Below, in pieces: positions 19,214 to 24,150 of a DNA stretch of 24,150 nucleotides (position 1 is its first letter; each line of letters opens with the position of its first letter). This DNA comes from a virus. Both the position numbers and the translations under genes were made by a program. Where the stretch lies: the IMG/VR virus record IMGVR_UViG_3300028837_000876, positions 1 to 24,150 of that record; one strand, given 5' to 3'. The notes under the pieces are model-generated. The model was not told where the DNA came from, ran no database searches, and saw nothing but the letters and a program-made list of their open reading frames with translations.

Positions 19214-22029
19214 TCAGCAACAATCTGGCACACGCAATTATGGACTACAAATCCACCAGCAATGTACCATTGTGAATCTGTATGGAGGTTATAGACGTTA
19301 CCATGAAAAGAATCATACTCAACCCGAACGATTTTATCGGAGACTATCTCAATGGGAAGACTATATTTGCCATTGCGAAAGACCTCGGGGTCTCTAGGGC
19401 CGTTGTACGTAATTACTTGATGACCAACGGGGTGACGCCTAGAACCCGTAGTGAAACTAGTAGAATCATTTGGTGCAATATGACTCCTGATCAACGTGCT
19501 TATCAAGTTGCGGCTGCTCACACGGCCACCATCGGACTTAAACCTACTTTTGAAGCCCTTTGCTTGGCCGCCAAAACTAAGCAACGACGGCAAGTCCACA
19601 TCTCTCATACCGAGAGGATTATTGCTAGCTGGCTCATTGAACGAGGAACTGTGTTTAGCCAGCAATTCGCTATTGGCCCTTATAATTGCGACTTTGCCAT
19701 CCCGCCCGTCGCCGTGGAAATCTTTGGCGGACATTGGCACTGGTATGGTGCTCATCTCGTTCGGCTTGCAAAACGATTTCGCTATATCCTCAATTCTGGC
19801 TGGCATATTCTCGTAATATCTTCCTATGGATTCATTCCCATTACAAGCAAGGCCGCTGATTACATCATCTCCTACGTGCAGGCTGCCCGCAGCAATCCAT
19901 CCATGCCCCGTGAGTATCGGGTGATTAGGGGTGCAGGTGAGCTTGTGGCCTCTGGAAGTATAAAGGACGATAATATCTCCATCAAACCAATATTCACTGC
20001 TCGCCGCAATGCCCTCGGCCGCTACGAGCATACTCCCAGGTAAGCAGCCCAAATGAAGCGGAGGATGTGTCGTCGGCCGATATGCCTTTATCTCCGATCC
20101 CCCTTCCGCTAACAAAGTATCTCCTTCAGCCAGGAATGACTGCTCTATCCCTACTACCTTCCCATCCATCTCCTGGCATAACGGGCAGCTCTTACTTCCT
20201 AATGCCATCCACCTCAGCCTAGTAATCCCTGCCCCGGCAAATATCGTTTTCGCCACCGCGTTGCTCAGTTGCGTCACTTCATTCATCCCTGTCTTGCCAG
20301 GCCGCTTCTCCTCCCATTCGTCCAGCCTCGTTATTATCGCCTCTAATGGGCTCTCCCCTGCATCTACCGCTTCGTTGATAAGAGCCTGTAGCTGCCCTTT
20401 CGATGATTTCACGTATCTGGCATTAAATGCCGTCCCATACTGCCTCAAAAAGTTCTCCAGCTCGGCCGTCATCCCAGCTTCACCATTCACTTCATCCGCT
20501 GCTATCGCCTGTATCGCTTCAGCCAAAGCATATATCGCTGGAGCCATCTGCCTCCCGATAAATTCAGGGAAATCCCGGTAAAAGTCGTCCAACCACTCAT
20601 TGAATTCCACCATTCCCCTTTCCGCTAAGTGTTTCCTGGCTGCCCGCAGCACATTGTCCTTCTCCCGCTTCACTATCCGCCCTGCTGCATCCTCAAACAC
20701 TCTCCGATAAGATTCCGCTGTCCGATGCCGATTCATCGCCGCCCTTAATCCTCGTTCCTCCTCTCCCTTGACGGCAGAGGATTCAGGTGAGGGTGAGCCT
20801 CTAACCAACCCCTTCGCCTCTCCTTCTCCGCTTGCCACGCCGCCCGCCGGCAGCATGTTCATTGGCACATAGTAAATATTTCCCTGATCTCCAGGGAGAG
20901 GATCCATGTTCTCTAGTTCTCTGATGTCATTGGCACTCAGCCAGCCCCATTGTCGCCCCGTGGCATAAGCCTTGTATCGGCTCTCCACGTCTCCGCGGAG
21001 CAGCCCTTCTACTAGGAATTCAGCAAAATATTCTGTCCTTTCGTTAGGCCCCAGCAATTTCTTGGAAATCATTTGCTCCCATCTCACAAACCAGGGCCGC
21101 ATCGTATAGACCACGAACTCGATGCCTTGGTGCTCGATGTTGGAGAAAGTAGCATGTTCCAAATCGCCTATCATGTGCGGCGGAATATGAAAGAAGCTGG
21201 CTATCTCTGCCCGCTGGAATTTCCTCGTTTCCAGGAATTGAGCATCATCAGGTGGTATCCCCACCTGTTGATACTTCATCCCTTCTTCCAGTATCGCTAT
21301 CCGATGCTGATTCGATAACCCTTTGTGCATCTCATTCCAGGACTTGCGCAGATTCTCCTGTGCCGATTCTCCTAATTTGCCCGGATGCTCCAGCACTCCG
21401 CCAGGTTTGGCGCCATTACCGAAGAATCTCGCTCCGAATTCCTCTGTTGCTAGCGATAGCCCAATCGCTTCCCTCGCCATGTGTATCGGCGAGTACCCCA
21501 CCACTCCATCAAACCCTAATCCAGGGATGTGAAGCATCCGATAACTTGGCAGCGTCACCTCAGCCCCATCAGGTAATCGATAATGATAAAATAGTTTCCC
21601 GTTGTCCCGCTTGATTGACATCTTGTCTGGACGGAACGGCCATAATGCCCTTGGCCTTCCCGTTGGCATATCCCAGTCTATCTCAGCATAGGCATTTCCC
21701 CACAGCACCAGGTGCGCCATCAATGCCTCACGGAAGTTGAAACTGGTCATCTCGGGATTCGGGGAATTATGCAGCAATGAATATAGCGGATGCTCGAATG
21801 CCCTCCGTTTGCTGCGCTTTGTCAGCCGCCGGTAAAGCGGCAGCGGAATGGATGCCAGCGTTTCCGATAACAGCCTCACGCAGGCGAATACTGCCACGTT
21901 GTTTAGTGCCGTCCTCTCGTTTACTGCTACGCCGGTATAAGACGGCCTGCCCATCGTCAGAAAGTCCATCTTCTTGTCGGCATCAGCCAGCGAATACCGC
22001 TTTTCAATCAATTGAGTGATAAGTCCCAC
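19210..22029 (-). CDS. Portal protein fused to MuF-like minor head protein, interrupted by an intein
   Basis: The GTG start overlaps the stop of the upstream gene by one base and follows GGAGGTAGGAG. Residues 1 to about 385 are an HK97-type portal (ALNNVAVFACVRLLSETLAS, NPEMTSFNFREALMAHLVLW, HIPPHMIGDLEHATFSNIEH), the dodecameric DNA channel at one vertex. Residues about 400-430 are a low-conservation linker containing a dispersed repeat. Residues about 440-661 are a MuF/SPP1 gp7-like head morphogenesis domain, with CPLC at 615-618 and HPPLHLG before the intein. The intein is residues 662-931, and the C-extein CVCQIVAE ends the protein. The spliced protein would have 669 residues. Portal-MuF fusions place the minor head protein at the portal vertex. 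Without splicing the MuF metal-type motif would be broken. Confidence 0.9.
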   Translation of the reverse strand: MGLITQLIEKRYSLADADKKMDFLTMGRPSYTGVAVNERTALNNVAVFACVRLLSETLASIPLPLYRRLTKRSKRRAFEHPLYSLLHNSPNPEMTSFNFREALMAHLVLWGNAYAEIDWDMPTGRPRALWPFRPDKMSIKRDNGKLFYHYRLPDGAEVTLPSYRMLHIPGLGFDGVVGYSPIHMAREAIGLSLATEEFGARFFGNGAKPGGVLEHPGKLGESAQENLRKSWNEMHKGLSNQHRIAILEEGMKYQQVGIPPDDAQFLETRKFQRAEIASFFHIPPHMIGDLEHATFSNIEHQGIEFVVYTMRPWFVRWEQMISKKLLGPNERTEYFAEFLVEGLLRGDVESRYKAYATGRQWGWLSANDIRELENMDPLPGDQGNIYYVPMNMLPAGGVASGEGEAKGLVRGSPSPESSAVKGEEERGLRAAMNRHRTAESYRRVFEDAAGRIVKREKDNVLRAARKHLAERGMVEFNEWLDDFYRDFPEFIGRQMAPAIYALAEAIQAIAADEVNGEAGMTAELENFLRQYGTAFNARYVKSSKGQLQALINEAVDAGESPLEAIITRLDEWEEKRPGKTGMNEVTQLSNAVAKTIFAGAGITRLRWMALGSKSCPLCQEMDGKVVGIEQSFLAEGDTLLAEGGSEIKAYRPTTHPPLHLGCLPGSMLVAAEGIAASSEYWFDGDIIVLYTSRGHKLTCTPNHPILTGHGWIAAGSLHVGDDVISGLACNGNESIGRYYENMPARIEDIAKSFCKPNEMSTIPVPMSAKDFHGDGRDGKVAIIRANSELLAKHSSSFNEPASNNPLGMRDVDLPSLLSFGGQAKGFKSRFKSDGGRVSSRNLISTLIRSHIAPNDSTSFTTGSRRHPVGHQVITYNGPRDPEVFRNGKYSLPIEIVSDKIVRVEYDSFHGNVYNLHTDSQWYIAGGFVVHNCVCQIVAE
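19237..20046 (-). other. Intein (270 residues, Hint domain) in the portal-MuF protein
   Basis: Residues 662-931 of the precursor form an intein. The first residue is Cys (CLPGSMLVA, block A). Block B is TCTPNHPIL, with the T-x-x-H motif at intein residues 39-42. The C-terminal blocks are GNVYNLHTDSQWYIAGG (F) and FVVHN followed by Cys+1 (G), with the penultimate His and terminal Asn in place. All residues needed for standard Cys-type splicing can be seen. No LAGLIDADG or HNH domain is coded in the sense frame. Splicing would join HPPLHLG to CVCQIVAE and restore the MuF H-P...C-x-C motif. Confidence 0.9.
19282..20043 (+). CDS. Putative Vsr/EDxHD-type homing endonuclease, encoded antisense to the intein
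   Basis: This 253-codon ORF lies wholly inside the intein on the other strand, with codons exactly aligned back to back. Residues about 18-48 form a helix-turn-helix (DYLNGKTIFAIAKDLGVSRA). Residues about 109-180 match the Vsr-like/DUF559-like nuclease fold: E111 in HTERIIASWL, D137 in YNCDFAIPP, E146 and H151/H153 in VAVEIFGGHWHW, then RFRYILNSGWHILVI. The C-terminus (PREYRVIRGAGELVASGSIK and RRNALGRYEHTPR) resembles tails I recall in related phage proteins. EDxHD enzymes are known homing endonucleases. The start is either 19282 or ATG 19303, the latter 13 bases after GGAGG. The stop TAA lies at the edge of the insertion. Long antisense ORFs also occur elsewhere here by chance; the nuclease motifs are what make this one convincing. 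Confidence 0.8.
   Translation: MEVIDVTMKRIILNPNDFIGDYLNGKTIFAIAKDLGVSRAVVRNYLMTNGVTPRTRSETSRIIWCNMTPDQRAYQVAAAHTATIGLKPTFEALCLAAKTKQRRQVHISHTERIIASWLIERGTVFSQQFAIGPYNCDFAIPPVAVEIFGGHWHWYGAHLVRLAKRFRYILNSGWHILVISSYGFIPITSKAADYIISYVQAARSNPSMPREYRVIRGAGELVASGSIKDDNISIKPIFTARRNALGRYEHTPR
20757..20797. repeat. Dispersed GC-rich repeat inside the portal-MuF linker
   Basis: The + strand reads CTCTCCCTTGACGGCAGAGG followed by ATTCAGGTGAGGGTGA. It shares CTCCCTTGACGG...AGG...GAGGGTGA with copies at about 16405-16440 and 22249-22318. Here it is translated, giving about residues 411-425 of the portal fusion (SPSPESSAVKGEEE). It resembles REP-like elements that spread in bacterial chromosomes. Confidence 0.6.
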
Positions 22030-22211
22030 TATCTCCTACCTCCAATTCTGCCTGCCCCAATACCAAGCCATGTAATTGCCGCTCCCAATATAATCAGCGA
22101 AGCAGGCGGATATATTAACCACAACCCTATCCCTACCATTCCACCCCCAATAATAATTAGAGCATCACCTACATCAAAATGAATTTTCAAAGGTATCTTC
22201 ATAATCACCAT
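22029..22211 (-). CDS. Small membrane protein upstream of portal (60 aa)
   Basis: The protein has two hydrophobic segments, about residues 16-34 (ALIIIGGGMVGIGLWLIY) and 37-54 (ASLIILGAAITWLGIG), joined by a PP turn, and a basic end (RIGGRR). Its stop codon shares one base with the portal start, so the two are coupled. The start may be ATG 22211 or ATG 22202. Small hydrophobic proteins are common between terminase and portal genes, but I know no function for them. Confidence 0.65.
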   Translation of the reverse strand: MVIMKIPLKIHFDVGDALIIIGGGMVGIGLWLIYPPASLIILGAAITWLGIGAGRIGGRR

Positions 22212-22248
22212 TTCCTTTTGCTCATTAGATTTCCCCCTTAAATAAATC

Positions 22249-22318
22249 TCCTCTCCCCTGACGCGAATTCCCTCTCCACTTGCTGGAGAGGGTTAGGGTG
22301 AGGCCAAGGTGAGGGTGA
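22249..22318. repeat. Dispersed GC-rich repeat with a 9-bp hairpin
   Basis: This intergenic copy of the dispersed repeat starts CTCCTCTCCCCTGACGCGAA and ends AGGTGAGGGTGA. It contains a perfect hairpin, CCCTCTCCA (22270-22278) and TGGAGAGGG (22284-22292), with a 5-base loop. The end block GGGTGAGG...GTGAGGGTGA is partly doubled. Confidence 0.6.
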
Positions 22319-22608
22319 TAACCAGTCCACTAACCTGCTATACTTTGTCGCGTGAGGCCAGACTTAATCTTTTGCCTGATTATGCTTATCGTCGTAGTAA
22401 TCGACGACTGGAAACATGGTCCCCCCACAATCCCCTACTAGCTTTGATGCCCACATGACCATTTACCCTCACAATCTTCTACACCCCCCTAAAATCGCAA
22501 ATCCTGAAGGCAGTAGTTTTGACATAATCCACTAGCCGCGGCTAGTAGCTTCGAGGATGGCTAAATGCCCAAAAGCAATAGGGGTGGCCACCCCTAAATC
22601 GCCATAAC
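22319..22608. other. Gene-free stretch with palindromes
   Basis: I see no credible gene here. The stretch holds a 6-bp hairpin (TCGTCG 22389-22394 with CGACGA 22402-22407), a perfect 16-bp palindrome ACTAGCCGCGGCTAGT (22531-22546) and a perfect 18-bp palindrome TAGGGGTGGCCACCCCTA (22579-22596). With the neighbouring repeat and terminator, about 450 bp between the terminase block and the portal block lacks genes. Dyads of this kind may be protein binding sites, and the region should contain the promoter for the head-tail transcript, which I could not pinpoint. Confidence 0.5.
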
Positions 22609-22630
22609 AAAAAGCACCCCGTAGGGTGCT
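22609..22630 (-). terminator. Intrinsic terminator after the terminase block
   Basis: AGCACCC and GGGTGCT form a perfect 7-bp stem (22613-22619 with 22624-22630) with a 4-base loop. On the - strand it is followed by TTTTTG. It lies just beyond the 62-residue gene and would stop transcription coming from the terminase gene. Confidence 0.75.
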
Positions 22631-22663
22631 CTAGTTCTTATCACTATCGGTTATTCTTTCCTA

Positions 22664-22852
22664 CTATTCCAAAGGAGGCTCAGCAGCCCGTCCATGCATT
22701 TTAGCCAGTACTTGCTCCATCCTTTGCATCACTTTTGGCATTGCGACTGCCAATTCCTCCGCCATAGCAATAAATTGCTGTTTCGCCTTCCCTAGCCTTT
22801 CCTCAGCCCCATCACCCTTTGAAACTGTACGCAATACTGTCTGCTTATCCAT
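22664..22852 (-). CDS. Small helical protein after the terminase gene (62 aa)
   Basis: The ATG follows GGAAGGGGAA. The product is mainly one long helix (EERLGKAKQQFIAMAEELAV, then MPKVMQRMEQVLAKMHG) with heptad-like spacing and may form a coiled coil. No family is recognised. It is the last gene before a terminator, 47 bases after the terminase stop. A role in packaging or head assembly is a positional guess. Confidence 0.6.
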   Translation of the reverse strand: MDKQTVLRTVSKGDGAEERLGKAKQQFIAMAEELAVAMPKVMQRMEQVLAKMHGRAAEPPLE

Positions 22853-22899
22853 TTCCCCTTCCTTACCTTATCCCAGTCTACCATCAAGGAAATTATTTA

Positions 22900-24150
22900 T
22901 CAAATCGCCACTAATCCCCTTTCCTCATATACCGACTTCCCCCCTTCTCCTCCATGCCTGGTCGCTCTATCTATCGCCATTATCAGCGCCACTATGCCGT
23001 CTACCTTCTGCGTCGATTTCTGTTTGTCCGGCTTCAAATTCCCCGCCGGGTCCTGGTTCACCACTAAGTTGTCCACATTCCATCGCAAGACCTTATTCCC
23101 GCCGTGCCTGATTTTCTTGCCCAAGACTAAATTCATCAGCTCCTTCGTCGGCGGAGACATGGACCTGAATCCTTGCCCGAAAGGCACCATAACAAACCCA
23201 GCATCCATCAGGTCCTGTGACAACTTCGTCGCTCCCCACCTGTCGAAAGCCACCTCCCTGATATCATACAGATCGGCATATTCCTCTAGCTTATGCTGGA
23301 TTGACTTATAATCGATCACGTTCCCCTCAGTTGCAGTCACCAGCCCCTTTTTCACCCATACCGGATAAGGCACTCGGTCATGCTTTGCCTTCTCCAGCAT
23401 CGTATCCCTGGGGATCCAGAAATGCATCAGCGCATCATAAGAATCACCATCCGGGAACACCAGTGCCAGCGCCGTCAAATCAGTTGTCGCCGATAAGTCC
23501 AGGCCGGCATAGCAAGCCTTCCCTTTCAGGTCTTTAGACTTCCCTCCGCAGGCATCCCACGCCTCCAGCGGCATCCACCGTTCTGCGCTCTGTGTCCATT
23601 CATCGAGATAAAGCCTCCTGAATGTCATCTCCAGCGCCGGCGTTTCCAGAGCCTTCTTTGCCAGAGTCTCCATTTCATCCAGGCTCCTGAACACTCCCAG
23701 GGCTGGATTACAGCCATACCATACCTTCTTGTCCTGCCAGTCGGCATCCTCGGGCGCCGCATATATCACCGGCAGAAATGTCGGATCCTCAATTACTCGA
23801 TTCAAAACTTTCAGCGCATAATCATGCTGCTCCCAGCAAATCGAGTTCCTGTCATACCCCGCTGTGGTGATCGCCAGCGTCAATGGCTGCCTTCGGGTCC
23901 CGGTGGAGGTCGTCAGCACGTCCCACAAGTCCCGATTCGGCTGCGTGTGGAGCTCATCGAAGATAATTCCATGGGCGTTGTAGCCATACTTAGAATATGC
24001 CTCGGCTGAGATGGCCGAATAGAAGCTGCCCGTCGGATAGTTCACGATCCGCTTCTGCGAATCTATTATCTTCGACCGCTTTATCAGCGCCGGCGAATAT
24101 CGCACCATCTGGGCAGCCACATTGAATACTAAGCTCGCCTGCCCCTTATC
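22900..24150 (-). CDS. terL: Large terminase subunit (5' end outside window)
   Basis: The frame is open to the right edge (ten more codons beyond a GTG at 24120, reading DKGQASLVFN), so the gene is cut and that GTG is not the start. The visible 416 residues belong to the Terminase_1/HK97 gp2-like family. The ATPase part shows the Walker B-type GIIFDELHTQPNRDLWDVL followed by the coupling motif TLAITTAGYDRNS. The C-terminal nuclease shows the acidic residues of ACYAGLDLSATTDLTALALV, of EVAFDRWGATKLSQDLMDAG, and of QKVDGIVALIMAIDRA. The enzyme binds the portal, drives DNA into the prohead with ATP and cuts the concatemer. The family often uses cos-type ends. The Walker A motif is outside the window. 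Confidence 0.95.
   Translation of the reverse strand, partial: DKGQASLVFNVAAQMVRYSPALIKRSKIIDSQKRIVNYPTGSFYSAISAEAYSKYGYNAHGIIFDELHTQPNRDLWDVLTTSTGTRRQPLTLAITTAGYDRNSICWEQHDYALKVLNRVIEDPTFLPVIYAAPEDADWQDKKVWYGCNPALGVFRSLDEMETLAKKALETPALEMTFRRLYLDEWTQSAERWMPLEAWDACGGKSKDLKGKACYAGLDLSATTDLTALALVFPDGDSYDALMHFWIPRDTMLEKAKHDRVPYPVWVKKGLVTATEGNVIDYKSIQHKLEEYADLYDIREVAFDRWGATKLSQDLMDAGFVMVPFGQGFRSMSPPTKELMNLVLGKKIRHGGNKVLRWNVDNLVVNQDPAGNLKPDKQKSTQKVDGIVALIMAIDRATRHGGEGGKSVYEERGLVAI

Larger units (their letters stand above)
19174..20051. mobile_element. Inserted intein/antisense-endonuclease cassette with 8-bp flanking repeats
   Basis: GCAGCCCA is present at 19174-19181 and at 20044-20051, and reads TGGGCTGC on the coding strand at both junctions. 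From the first base after one copy to the last base of the other is 870 bp, a multiple of three. Between them lie the intein, a full C-extein with its own stop, a short untranslated segment with a possible promoter, and the antisense endonuclease ORF, which ends at 20043, the last base before the repeat. This looks like one mobile unit. The mechanism (homing with imperfect repair on one side, or end joining) is inferred. Confidence 0.65.

Noticed and set aside
19237-20046. Polymorphic-toxin reading of the Hint domain (MuF-toxin fusion)
   Set aside because: The Hint region ends with HN followed by Cys and the natural MuF ending; nothing toxin-like follows, so a splicing intein fits better.
22319-22663. 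tRNA gene or attachment site in the gene-free stretch
   Set aside because: I found no cloverleaf, T-loop motif or duplicated core by eye.

Overview
The window is a temperate, long-tailed phage (siphophage-type) genome or prophage. A tyrosine recombinase and a short early operon lie on the + strand at the left. A late operon on the - strand fills the rest, in the order terminase, portal, protease, capsid, connectors, tail, lysis-like genes. Almost every gene has a clear AGGAGG-type ribosome binding site, so the host is a bacterium with strong Shine-Dalgarno use. Base composition is moderate. I cannot name the host; GC-rich dispersed repeats (CCCTTGACGGGAGG...GGTGAGGGTGA type) hint at a lineage such as Chloroflexota, but this is weak.

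Layout. 1-1430 (+): the integrase 3' part, a strong promoter with an overlapping inverted-repeat operator, two unknown genes and an excisionase-like HTH protein. 1431-1478: intrinsic terminator closing the late operon. 1513-2750 (-): small genes, including an XhlA-like membrane protein. 2764-7130: a tail-tip/receptor-binding pair in which one conserved tail domain is split across two overlapping genes. 7134-9063: small tail-region genes, a holin-like protein and Dit. 9063-11862: tape measure and the two tail chaperone frames, joined by a CCCTTTA -1 frameshift site. 11931-14761: tail tube, tail completion, gp10-like protein, head closure and head-tail connector. 14727-16394: a zinc ribbon and three unrecognised structural-type proteins, several separated by strong stem-loops. 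16460-18821: major capsid and prohead protease. 18802-19138: two small genes. 19210-22029: a portal-MuF fusion with an intein. 22212-22663: a gene-free stretch with palindromes and a terminator. 22664-24150: a small gene and the large terminase (cut by the window edge).

The main discovery candidate is at 19174-20051. The MuF part of the portal fusion is interrupted, inside its conserved H-P...C-x-C motif, by a 270-residue intein. The opposite strand of that intein carries a 253-codon ORF, codon-aligned in antisense, that reads as a helix-turn-helix plus Vsr/EDxHD-type endonuclease. The ORF stops at the last base of the insertion. Downstream of the gene's stop codon lies a second, synonymously different copy of the C-terminal extein (GCVCQIVAE), and an 8-bp direct repeat GCAGCCCA flanks the whole segment. 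I read this as a mobile cassette: intein on one strand, homing endonuclease on the other, its own replacement C-extein and stop, and a possible promoter, inserted into the 3' end of the portal-MuF gene and displacing the native end.
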